The notes under the pieces are model-generated. The model did no database searches and was not told the origin of the DNA. It saw nothing but the letters and a program-made list of their open reading frames with translations. Shown piece by piece: positions 1 through 6,903 of a stretch of DNA of 41,265 nt. The stretch comes from an uncultured Prevotellaceae bacterium (GTDB taxonomy: Bacteria; Bacteroidota; Bacteroidia; Bacteroidales; Bacteroidaceae), in NCBI GenBank assembly GCA_900315745.1, contig ONAG01000027.1:1401-42665 (forward strand). The letters are read 5' to 3'. How positions within the stretch are numbered: position 1 is the first letter of the stretch; the number at the start of each line of letters is the position of its first letter. The translations under genes and the position numbers were made by a program.

Positions 1-161
1 TATGGCGAACCACTAAGAATCACCCCTATCACTGAAGGGTCGTCTTTAGGGAATTTGTTATAAGGCAATATTTCACAAAACGTGTCAAGTTCGCGCACTC
101 TGCGTCCTATCAATTGGGTAGTTTGCGAACCGAAGTCGAGAATGATGATTTTTTGTTGCAT
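1..161 (-). CDS. guaA: GMP synthase (glutamine-hydrolysing), N-terminal fragment
   Basis: The gene runs off the left edge, and only the first 53 codons are present. The translation begins [20 protein letters not shown] and continues with [12 protein letters not shown] and ending GVILSGSPY. This is the start of the class-I glutamine amidotransferase domain of GuaA. GuaA converts XMP to GMP in the cytosol using glutamine-derived ammonia. The catalytic Cys-His-Glu residues and the ATP-pyrophosphatase domain lie outside the window. The ATG at 161 fits the family N-terminus exactly. A strong consensus promoter lies about 90 bp upstream. The family assignment is secure; completeness of the gene cannot be judged. 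Confidence 0.93.
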   Translation of the reverse strand, partial: MQQKIIILDFGSQTTQLIGRRVRELDTFCEILPYNKFPKDDPSVIGVILSGSP

Positions 162-253
162 GTATCCTTAAATTCTGTGGAATGAATAATAAAAATTCTA
201 CTTAAAAGAATAGTCCTACCCTATTGTCTTGATGGTTAAAGTAAGGCAGTTTG

Positions 254-284
254 CAAAGTTACGAAAAATCGAGAGCAGAACAAA
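254..284 (-). promoter_or_regulatory. Bacteroidetes-type promoter of guaA
   Basis: Read on the minus strand, TTTG (281-284) is followed after 19 bp by TAACTTTG (254-261). This matches the Bacteroidetes primary-sigma consensus (-33 TTTG, -7 TAnnTTTG). Transcription should start near 246-250, leaving a leader of about 85 nt before the guaA ATG. I recognised no riboswitch in that leader. Confidence 0.75.
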
Positions 285-300
285 AGAAACTTGTTTCTTT
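283..300 (-). terminator. Small AT-rich hairpin after the DUF2284 gene
   Basis: AAAGAAAC, 2 nt, then GTTTCTTT form an 8-bp inverted repeat 29 bp past the stop of the gene ending at 329. On the minus strand it is followed by TG and a short pyrimidine stretch. It could be a weak terminator for the upstream operon. It overlaps the -33 element of the guaA promoter by two bases, so it could equally be an operator-like palindrome. Confidence 0.35.
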
Positions 301-328
301 TTTATGCCGAGATGAAGTAACTTAGACG

Positions 329-889
329 CTATGCGTCAGAGTTACGAAAAAACACTCCGCAAACCAAGACGAGATACTCTGGAATGTAGTCACCTTTGCT
401 CCATTGGATATCCAGCCCCAACAAATCCTTTGCCGTCTTTACCATATCGAAACCAAATGCTTCCAGGGATGGACGCACCTTATCTGGATGCCTGCAAGGC
501 TCTCCGTCAATTCTTGCACACCTCAAGCCATTGCAATAAGGACAAGTCCCGACAAATCCAAATGCTAATCCATTTAGGGATTTCTCCATTTCCAATAATT
601 CCTCATTCAAGTCTTTTGTAATGGGTTCCATCAAATCGTTGACAGCCTCTAAAGGAAGTTGCTTGCTGTCAGGGATTATCTTCACCCCAATTATCCTAAC
701 TTTATGGAAATCACCAATCAAGGACAAAGGATTGTAATCGAAAGGAGGGCAGCCATACCGCCGTCCATAGTTCTGGCATTGTCGGCAAAATGTCAAGAAG
801 TAATCAGCCCTTCGGAAATCCCTTATATATGCTTCAGCATCAGTGTCAGCACTATATCTTTCCAACGAATATGTCAATGTCAGCCCCAT
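329..889 (-). CDS. DUF2284 predicted metal-binding protein
   Basis: This is a 186-aa cytosolic protein of the DUF2284 family, with no signal peptide. It shows the family's spread of paired cysteines: FCRQCQNYGRRYGCPPF near residues 34-50, and CPYCNGLRCARIDGEPCRHP near residues 115-134. These would suit binding a metal or Fe-S cluster. The conserved tail RPSLEAFGFDMVKTA follows. The biochemical role of the family is not established. It is the last gene of an apparent minus-strand operon, 40 bp after the MurU-like gene. Position alone might suggest a link to amino-sugar salvage, but nothing in the protein shows it. The start at 889 is the first ATG and gives a normal family length. Confidence 0.8.
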   Translation of the reverse strand: MGLTLTYSLERYSADTDAEAYIRDFRRADYFLTFCRQCQNYGRRYGCPPFDYNPLSLIGDFHKVRIIGVKIIPDSKQLPLEAVNDLMEPITKDLNEELLEMEKSLNGLAFGFVGTCPYCNGLRCARIDGEPCRHPDKVRPSLEAFGFDMVKTAKDLLGLDIQWSKGDYIPEYLVLVCGVFFRNSDA

Positions 890-929
890 GAATATGATTC
901 AGTTCATAAATCCATCAATCTGGTTATCA

Positions 930-1673
930 TCATGAAAGCCTGCTCAAATCTTTCAGGAAGCGCTGAGCCTCAGCAAGGGAGTCTATCTTGCCGACATCAA
1001 GAAGATGAAGATCTGGCAATGCAAGTGCACGAATATCAGCCTTGTCGCATTGGTCGAGATAGAAGTCTATGATGCCGAAGCGGTCTTGCCAAGTTTTCAT
1101 CCTATCCATCAATTCAGGCGACATGACATGAATTCCAGAAAAAGCCAACCTCTTGCAACGTGCCATATCGAGATTGTCATACGGTGTCTTCACCTCTCCA
1201 GTCTTGACATTGGTCCATCCCACAAGTCTCATGTCATCATCGAAAAGCAAGTATCTGCTTGTCTCCCTTTGACTCACCACCAATAATGCATCGTGCTCCA
1301 AAGCCTTGTCATAGCAATCCACAAGGTCAGCATTGCTGAGAATGTCAACATTATGAATTAGCACATGGCTCGAACCATCGAAAAGAGGAGCAGCCTTTCT
1401 CAATCCTCCGCCAGTTTCAAGAAGAGCCTCCCTTTCATCCGACACGCTCACGGTCATGCCCTCATAGACATGATTGTTTATGAAATCTATGATTTGGTCG
1501 GGAAAATGATGCACATTAACCACCACATGTTCAAAACCCGAACGATGGAGTTTTTCGAGCATGAGTTGCAACAAAGGCTTCTCCCCCACCCTTACCAACG
1601 CTTTCGGCATGTTGTCGGTCAATGGACGCAGTCGCGTTCCCAGTCCGGCAGCAAACAACATTGCTTGTCTCAT
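930..1673 (-). CDS. murU: MurU-like sugar-1-phosphate nucleotidyltransferase
   Basis: This 247-aa cytosolic protein has a Rossmann-like nucleotidyltransferase fold. The N-terminal signature AMLFAAGLGTRLRPLT (residues 4-19) followed by PKALVRVGEKPLL is the NTP-binding loop and lysine motif of sugar-phosphate nucleotidylyltransferases. HNVDILSN is the metal-binding Asp region. Length and pattern match MurU, which makes UDP-MurNAc from MurNAc-1-phosphate in the AmgK/MurU cell-wall recycling shortcut. The assignment leans on the gene just upstream, an AmgK-like kinase whose stop codon overlaps this start (ATGA-type 4-nt overlap, 1670-1673). A mannose- or glucose-1-phosphate nucleotidyltransferase is the main alternative. 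Confidence 0.72.
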   Translation of the reverse strand: MRQAMLFAAGLGTRLRPLTDNMPKALVRVGEKPLLQLMLEKLHRSGFEHVVVNVHHFPDQIIDFINNHVYEGMTVSVSDEREALLETGGGLRKAAPLFDGSSHVLIHNVDILSNADLVDCYDKALEHDALLVVSQRETSRYLLFDDDMRLVGWTNVKTGEVKTPYDNLDMARCKRLAFSGIHVMSPELMDRMKTWQDRFGIIDFYLDQCDKADIRALALPDLHLLDVGKIDSLAEAQRFLKDLSRLS

Positions 1674-3211
1674 TCTGTTTTTGCTTCAATGGTTTGAGTG
1701 ATATTCTGTTCGCGATGGCACACCCTTACTTCTATGCCAAATTTCTTGTTCAAATGTTCGGCAAGATGTTGAGCGGAATAGACACTGCGGTGCTGCCCAC
1801 CCGTGCAGCCAAACGAGAACATAAGGTCGGTGAAGCCTCTCTGCAGGTATCTTGCCACATGAGCGTCTGCCAACTTATACACACTATCAAGGAAGGTTAG
1901 TATCTCGCCATCATCCTCCAAGAACCTGATAACCGGTTCGTCAAGTCCTGTCAGGGTTTTGTATGGCTCATACCTTCCTGGGTTATGAGTGCTTCTGCAG
2001 TCGAAGACATAGCCTCCTCCATTGCCCGATTCGTCCTCTGGAATGCCCTTGCGGTAAGAGAAACTAAAAACCCTCACCACGAGAGGTCCTTTGCCATCAT
2101 ATTTCGAGAATGTGGCAGGTCCGTCGTTCTTGTGAGCCTCATAGATATTGTTGTCGGTTATCTTGTAGCCGTCCTTTCTTGTTTTTGGCTCTTCCTCCTC
2201 TGTTGCGAACTGAGGCAGAGCAACCATCCTCTGCAACACGTCCACGAGGTAAGGATAGTGGAACAATTCTGTCTGCACCATACGTTTGAGGTTGCTTATG
2301 GCAGGAGGGATGGAATCGATGAAATGCTGTTTTCGCTCGAAATATCCACGGAATCCGTATGCCCCTAACACCTGCAAAGTACGGAAAAGCACAAACAACG
2401 AAAGCCGTTGCACGAAATGCCTTTTCGACGGCACCTCCGTATAGTTCTTTAGTGAATAGTAATACTCATAAATCAGCCTTCTACGTAGTTTGTCGGAATA
2501 GCGTGCAGAAGCCTGCCACAAGAACGAGGCGAGGTCATAGTAATAAGGGCCTTTTCTCCCTCCTTGAAAATCTATGAAAGAAGGTTTTCCTTCGGCGTCG
2601 AGCATCACGTTTCTGGCTTGGAAATCCCTATACATGAAGCTGTCGGTAGGTTCCGCCACCAAGTCCTTTGCCATCAGTCTGAAGTCAGCCTCCAACTTCA
2701 ACTCATGGAAATCGAGTTCTGTGGGCTTCAGGAAGCAATACTTGAAGTAATTGAGGTCAAAGAGCACATTTTCCTCATTAAATTCCGGTTGTGGATAACA
2801 ATGACTCCAATCCAGTTCACGTGCTCCACGGATTTGGAAGTTGGGCAACATCCTTATGGTATCCAACAGCAAATGTTGTTCCTTGAGGTTGTACCTGCCC
2901 CCCGCCTCACGTCCACCATGCAGAGCGTCGAAAAGCGAGATGTTGCCGAGGTCTTCCTGCAAATATCTCATTTGGTCATCGCTGACAGCGAGCACTTCAG
3001 GCACGGGCAACTTCCTTTTCCTGAAATGGCGCGCGAGATAAATGAAAGCCTGATTCTCTTCGAGGCTCGTCCCCACAACTCCTATGACAGCCTTGTCATC
3101 ATCCGACTGGAGTCTGAAATACTGCCTGTTGCTTCCAGCCCCAGTAATGGGTTCCACAACAGTTGGGAATTTTCCAAAAAAACTATAATAAAGTTGTTTG
3201 AGCAATTGCAT
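1670..3211 (-). CDS. AmgK-like sugar kinase fused to a RapZ C-terminal domain
   Basis: This is a 513-aa fusion. Residues about 1-330 form an APH-type phosphotransferase. It has a nucleotide loop GAGSNRQYFRL (24-34), the catalytic loop YRDFQARNVML (194-204, with D196 and N201) and the metal motif IDFQGGRKGPYYYDL (213-227). This resembles AmgK, the anomeric MurNAc/GlcNAc kinase. Residues about 376-505 match the RapZ C-terminal domain: VFDCRSTHNPGR, TLTGLDEPV and GCTGGQHRSVY (468-478), then CHRE. The RapZ N-terminal P-loop ATPase domain is absent. In E. coli the RapZ C-terminal part senses glucosamine-6-phosphate, so it may be an amino-sugar sensor here; that is inference. A charged linker (about 338-350) joins the halves. 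The gene is translationally coupled to the MurU-like gene. Confidence 0.82.
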   Translation of the reverse strand: MQLLKQLYYSFFGKFPTVVEPITGAGSNRQYFRLQSDDDKAVIGVVGTSLEENQAFIYLARHFRKRKLPVPEVLAVSDDQMRYLQEDLGNISLFDALHGGREAGGRYNLKEQHLLLDTIRMLPNFQIRGARELDWSHCYPQPEFNEENVLFDLNYFKYCFLKPTELDFHELKLEADFRLMAKDLVAEPTDSFMYRDFQARNVMLDAEGKPSFIDFQGGRKGPYYYDLASFLWQASARYSDKLRRRLIYEYYYSLKNYTEVPSKRHFVQRLSLFVLFRTLQVLGAYGFRGYFERKQHFIDSIPPAISNLKRMVQTELFHYPYLVDVLQRMVALPQFATEEEEPKTRKDGYKITDNNIYEAHKNDGPATFSKYDGKGPLVVRVFSFSYRKGIPEDESGNGGGYVFDCRSTHNPGRYEPYKTLTGLDEPVIRFLEDDGEILTFLDSVYKLADAHVARYLQRGFTDLMFSFGCTGGQHRSVYSAQHLAEHLNKKFGIEVRVCHREQNITQTIEAKTE

Positions 3212-3230
3212 GTCAATGTTGGTAATAGGT

Positions 3231-3467
3231 TTATTCCTCCTTGTCGGTTCTTGTCTTTTCTTCTTTTTCTTTCTCTTCCATCATTTCCTGCAACCTTTTC
3301 TCCTCCCATTCACGTCTTCTCTTGTTGTCATACTGCCTGAGTAAAGCGTCAATGAGCAATAGCAGCATCATGATGCCAAGCGCCATGAGAAACGATTTTG
3401 TGAGATAGACCAATGCAACCGACAAGGCCAGCAAGAACAAAAGATGTAAAACAGTCTTCCTATTCAT
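3231..3467 (-). CDS. Small membrane protein with charged coiled-coil tail
   Basis: This 78-aa protein is the first gene of the minus-strand operon, ending 19 bp before the AmgK-RapZ fusion. Residues about 5-41 are hydrophobic and could form two short membrane segments (LHLLFLLALSVALVYL and LMALGIMMLLLLIDALL). The rest is strongly charged (NKRRREWEEKRLQEMMEEKE) and probably helical or coiled-coil, facing the cytosol. I recognise no family. The gene is supported by its good start, its position behind a plausible promoter and its spacing to the next gene. It may anchor something at the membrane, but no function can be assigned. Confidence 0.65.
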   Translation of the reverse strand: MNRKTVLHLLFLLALSVALVYLTKSFLMALGIMMLLLLIDALLRQYDNKRRREWEEKRLQEMMEEKEKEEKTRTDKEE

Positions 3468-3497
3468 GATTGAAACGCCAGATTTTGTAATCGGGTG

Positions 3498-3529
3498 TAA
3501 AATTACAAAAATCTGTCCGACAAGTCAAA
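3498..3529 (-). promoter_or_regulatory. Candidate promoter of the salvage-type operon
   Basis: On the minus strand TTTG (3526-3529) is followed after 20 bp by TAATTTTA (3498-3505), one mismatch from TAnnTTTG. The start site would be near 3491, about 24 nt before the ATG at 3467. Confidence 0.45.
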
Positions 3530-3587
3530 CATATCATCCGTTTTTTGCTGTTGTTGTCGATAATCGATTGAAAAAGAAGGTGAAAAT

Positions 3588-3618
3588 TTTGATTGTTTCC
3601 TACTTTTTGTTATTTTTG
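3588..3618 (+). promoter_or_regulatory. Promoter of the AraC-type regulator, very close to its start codon
   Basis: TTTG (3588-3591), 19 bp, then TATTTTTG (3611-3618) matches the Bacteroidetes consensus. Transcription would begin at about 3622-3626, only 1-5 nt before the ATG at 3627. This implies a leaderless or nearly leaderless mRNA. Confidence 0.6.
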
Positions 3619-3626
3619 CAATCACT

Positions 3627-4502
3627 ATGCAAAACAGCAAATATCTCGTAGCCAATGAGCGTGACGCCTATTGGGGCTTGACGGTGAGCACAGTAGGTTT
3701 CGACACAGTTGAGGTGGGAGAATCCTATCCCACCAAAGGCCATGCCGACGGATATTATTTCGACATGGACAAAGGTCGTGAATTGAATGAATACCAAATG
3801 CTTTACTTGTTGGAAGGCGAAGGCACCTTCCGTTCTGCCCATGTTGAAGAAACCAAGATAAAGACAGGTGACGTCTTCCTTCTTTTCCCTGGCGAATGGC
3901 ACACCTACGGTCCGCTGCCCCATTCCCGTTGGAAGAGCTATTGGATAGGTTTCAAGGGCAAGAACATGGACGAGCGCGTAGCAAATGGTTTCCTCAGTGT
4001 GGAAAAGCCAATCTACCGTGTAGGTTTCTCCGTAGAGATGATAGAACTATACAAGAACGCCCTCAAAGCTGCCAATGAAGAAGCGGCATATTCCCAGCAA
4101 TTGCTTGCCGGCATCGTCAACCACCTCATCGGAATGATGTATTCATTGGAAAGGAACATCATACTCAACAAGAACCAGACGCAGGTGGAACTCATAAACC
4201 GCGCACGTCTTAAAATCAGGGAGTCGCTTGAAAGCGACCTCACCATCCAACATCTTGCAGAGGACTTGGGAGTGAGTTATTCTAATTTCAGGAAACTCTT
4301 CAAGGAATACACCGGACTGTCGCCAGCACTCTATCAGCAAGACCTAAAGTTGCAAAGGGCAAAAGAGCTGCTTTCCACTACCAAACTGAGCATCAAGGAA
4401 ATAGCCTATCGTCTGAATTTCGACTCACCCGACTATTTCTCTTCAAAATTCCGCATGAAGACAGGTCACAAGCCCAGCGACTTCCGCGAACACAATTCAT
4501 GA
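3627..4502 (+). CDS. rhaR: AraC-family regulator, probably controlling L-rhamnose genes
   Basis: This 291-aa protein has an N-terminal cupin-like sugar-sensing domain (about residues 20-150; GEGTFRS and FLLFPGEWHTYGP are typical of AraC effector domains). The C-terminal AraC DNA-binding domain spans about 190-289. It has two helix-turn-helix units: LTIQHLAEDLGVSYSNFRKL, and IKEIAYRLNFDSPDYFSSKF with the signature KTGHKPSDFRE at the end. It lies 139 bp upstream of rhaD on the same strand and next to rhaA/rhaB, so it is most likely the rhamnose-responsive activator, as in the Bacteroides rhamnose locus. The next in-frame ATG is at residue 46, inside the sensor domain, so the start at 3627 is preferred although the promoter abuts it. 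Confidence 0.85.
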   Translation: MQNSKYLVANERDAYWGLTVSTVGFDTVEVGESYPTKGHADGYYFDMDKGRELNEYQMLYLLEGEGTFRSAHVEETKIKTGDVFLLFPGEWHTYGPLPHSRWKSYWIGFKGKNMDERVANGFLSVEKPIYRVGFSVEMIELYKNALKAANEEAAYSQQLLAGIVNHLIGMMYSLERNIILNKNQTQVELINRARLKIRESLESDLTIQHLAEDLGVSYSNFRKLFKEYTGLSPALYQQDLKLQRAKELLSTTKLSIKEIAYRLNFDSPDYFSSKFRMKTGHKPSDFREHNS

Positions 4503-4594
4503 AGCTATCACTCGGAGAGCATATTTCATCACTCTTACACCAAAACACAAGGCATTGCTGTCAAAAAAACATGTAATAAAACGCAGGAAGCGCT

Positions 4595-4602
4595 TAACTT
4601 TG
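4595..4602 (+). promoter_or_regulatory. -7 element upstream of rhaD, without a clear -33
   Basis: TAACTTTG is an exact TAnnTTTG element 39 bp before the rhaD ATG. No TTG/TTTG sits 19-21 bp upstream. A weak -33 is typical of promoters that need an activator, which fits control by the adjacent AraC regulator. A short palindrome, AAGCGCTT, abuts the element at 4588-4595. Confidence 0.55.
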
Positions 4603-4641
4603 CACACAACAACAAATCAAAAACATATTTATTAGAAAAAC

Positions 4642-5451
4642 ATGAAAAGTATTTTGGAAGGACGCCCCTTGCTGAAACGCGAGGTGGAGAAGATAGCCGA
4701 GGTTGCAGGCTACTTGTGGCAGAATGGATGGGCCGAGCGCAATGGCGGCAACATCACAGTCAACATCACAGCATTCATCGACGATGAAGTAAGAGCCATG
4801 CCCGCCATAAGCGAGGTGAAACCCATCGGCACGACACTTCCCAACCTGAAAGGATGCTATTTCTACTGCAAGGGCACAGGCAAGCGCATGCGCGACCTGG
4901 CACGCATGCCAATGGAAAACGGCAGCGTGATACGCATACTCGACGATTGTTCAAGCTATGAAATCATTGCTGACGAACAGGTGCAGCCCACAAGCGAGTT
5001 GCCTTCTCACCTGACAGTACACAACCACTTGATTGAGAAAGGGTCCAAGTATAACGCCACCGTACATACCCACCCCATCGAACTTGTAGCCATGAGCCAC
5101 AACAGGGAATTCCTGAAGAAAGATGTGCTTACCAACCTGCTCTGGAGCATGATACCAGAGACCAAAGCCTTCTGTCCCCTTGGCCTTGGCATCATCCCAT
5201 ACACCCTCCCCGGCAGTGTGGAACTGGCAGACGCCACCCTTCGCGAACTTGACGACTACGACGTGGTGCTTTGGGAGAAGCATGGCGTGTTTGCCCAAGG
5301 ATTGGACGTGATGGACGCTTTCGACCAGATAGACGTATTGAGCAAGAGTGCAAAGATTTATGTCAATGCACGTGCCATGGGTTTTGTACCCGAAGGGATG
5401 AGTCAGGAGCAAATGAAAGAAATGAGCGTGGCATTCAATCTTCCGAAATAA
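4642..5451 (+). CDS. rhaD: L-rhamnulose-1-phosphate aldolase
   Basis: This 269-aa class II aldolase of the RhaD/AraD/FucA family cleaves L-rhamnulose-1-phosphate to dihydroxyacetone phosphate and L-lactaldehyde in the cytosol. It shows WAERNGGN (residues 30-37, phosphate-binding), PTSELPSHL with the likely catalytic Glu119, the zinc ligands H142 and H144 in VHTHP, and H214 in WEKHGVFA. The length equals known RhaD (about 270). RhaD rather than FucA or AraD is supported by the length, the TSELPSH motif and the rhaA and rhaB neighbours. It converges on the transporter gene, and a strong bidirectional hairpin ends both transcripts. Confidence 0.93.
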   Translation: MKSILEGRPLLKREVEKIAEVAGYLWQNGWAERNGGNITVNITAFIDDEVRAMPAISEVKPIGTTLPNLKGCYFYCKGTGKRMRDLARMPMENGSVIRILDDCSSYEIIADEQVQPTSELPSHLTVHNHLIEKGSKYNATVHTHPIELVAMSHNREFLKKDVLTNLLWSMIPETKAFCPLGLGIIPYTLPGSVELADATLRELDDYDVVLWEKHGVFAQGLDVMDAFDQIDVLSKSAKIYVNARAMGFVPEGMSQEQMKEMSVAFNLPK

Positions 5452-5462
5452 AGGATACCACA

Positions 5463-5516
5463 TATAAAAGCGAGCAGGCAGGATTTCATTGTGAATCCTG
5501 CCTGCTCGCTTTTATA
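5463..5516. terminator. Bidirectional terminator between rhaD and the transporter gene
   Basis: A perfect 23-bp inverted repeat (arms 5463-5485 and 5494-5516) flanks an 8-nt loop. The GC-rich core is flanked by TTTTATA or its complement on each side, so it can terminate both convergent transcripts. Confidence 0.9.
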
Positions 5517-5527
5517 ATACGTTCATC

Positions 5528-6877
5528 TTAGTAGTCGTCACCATAGCGCTCCTTGGCTATGCTGTCAAGCGTGCGCCCACGTGTGTTGGGGCAGCCGATA
5601 AAGCCGACAACAAGCGAAATGAGCAGCAGAGCAATCATGCAATATGCGGCAATGGTGAACCCTTCTCCGTTCTCACCATAAATATAGGTGAAGATGAGTC
5701 CCCATACAGCTGAAAGGCCACGAACGATGAAGAACATCAGACCCTGGGCACCAGCACGGAATTTTGCCGGGAACAGTTCCGACCCCCACAGTGCATAGAA
5801 TATCTGTGGTGAGGTGCCGCCCTGGACTCCCCATAGAATGGCAAACGCCCACAAGCCGAACTGGCCATTGACACCTATGGTCACAATGACCAGCCATGCC
5901 ATTATTGCCACCAACAAGCCAAAAGTGTAAATAGCCTTATGGTTAGTCTTGTCAATGAGTTTGGAAACGATGAATGTAACGCCTACGATTATCGCCCATT
6001 GGATACAGTTCATCCAGTTGGCTTGCTCGTTGCTCACACCTCCCGCTGTCTCATAAATATGAGGCTGGAAGAAGCCCATCACCGAAGCCACAAGGTTCCA
6101 TGTGAGATAGATTGTGGCGAGGAAGATGACGGTGCGCACTGCCACCTTGTTGGAAAACAGCACACCAAAGGCATGCAGCAGTCCAGTGTCTTCACCTTTG
6201 GCTTTGGCAGCCGCCTTGGCAGCCTTCCACTCGCTACTCTCGTCAAGTTTCCTTTGCAGGTTCCAGGCGATAAATGCCACGATGAAGAGGGACAAGAACA
6301 CGATGCGTGAACTAAACACATTGACAGCATTTTGCGCAAGAGAATCGCCGCCAATGGCATGTGCGATGCCCTCAACCCATTCGAACAGATAGCCGCCGGG
6401 GGCGAACAACATACCCAAAAGCAGTATCATCATTGGACCCACGCCCCAAGACATTTGTGATATGCAGATATTGCGACCACGGTTGTTCACCTCTGAACTT
6501 TCTGAAATGTAGGTCCACGACGCCGGCACACCTATACCCACAGAGATACCCGTCACCAGGAATCCACAGAGCAGCATAGGATAATTGACACTACAGATGA
6601 CAAGCGCCACGCCCAACATATAAACTAAAAGGTTGTAGGTATATATGAACTTACGTCCATACTTGTCGGCGAGGAATCCTCCAATAATGGCACCAAGGGC
6701 TGCACCAAGACAGTTGGCACTGATAAAGTTCAGCCACCCAAGATGCACTTCCGACAATCCCAAGTAGTTCTGCCACAATGTCAGTCCGCTCGCTCCTGCC
6801 ACAATAGCACCAGCATCGAGATAATTGGTAAGAGACACGGCAATCGTGCTCCTCAAACTTCCTTTTTCGTTTGACAT
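5528..6877 (-). CDS. MFS sugar transporter, probable L-rhamnose permease
   Basis: This 449-aa inner-membrane protein of the major facilitator superfamily has about 12 hydrophobic segments. It carries the sugar-porter motif GGFLADKYGRKFIY (about residues 61-74) in the loop after helix 2. The CPNTRGRTLDSI motif after the last helix corresponds to the PETKGR-like signature of sugar porters. A cytosolic loop near residues 210-230 is charged and Ala/Lys rich. It is the last gene of the rhaB-rhaA-transporter unit, 26 bp after rhaA. This context, not the sequence, points to L-rhamnose as substrate. It is not homologous to the E. coli RhaT (DMT-type) carrier. Confidence 0.85.
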   Translation of the reverse strand: MSNEKGSLRSTIAVSLTNYLDAGAIVAGASGLTLWQNYLGLSEVHLGWLNFISANCLGAALGAIIGGFLADKYGRKFIYTYNLLVYMLGVALVICSVNYPMLLCGFLVTGISVGIGVPASWTYISESSEVNNRGRNICISQMSWGVGPMMILLLGMLFAPGGYLFEWVEGIAHAIGGDSLAQNAVNVFSSRIVFLSLFIVAFIAWNLQRKLDESSEWKAAKAAAKAKGEDTGLLHAFGVLFSNKVAVRTVIFLATIYLTWNLVASVMGFFQPHIYETAGGVSNEQANWMNCIQWAIIVGVTFIVSKLIDKTNHKAIYTFGLLVAIMAWLVIVTIGVNGQFGLWAFAILWGVQGGTSPQIFYALWGSELFPAKFRAGAQGLMFFIVRGLSAVWGLIFTYIYGENGEGFTIAAYCMIALLLISLVVGFIGCPNTRGRTLDSIAKERYGDDY

Positions 6878-6903
6878 GACATAATTATATTAAGGTTATC
6901 TCT

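Noticed and set aside
331-621. Plus-strand open frame opposite the DUF2284 gene
   Set aside because: It is an antisense shadow; the minus-strand protein has family motifs and this frame has none.
3082-3309. Minus-strand 75-aa frame across the kinase start and the small membrane gene
   Set aside because: It overlaps two better genes in another frame and has no recognisable feature.
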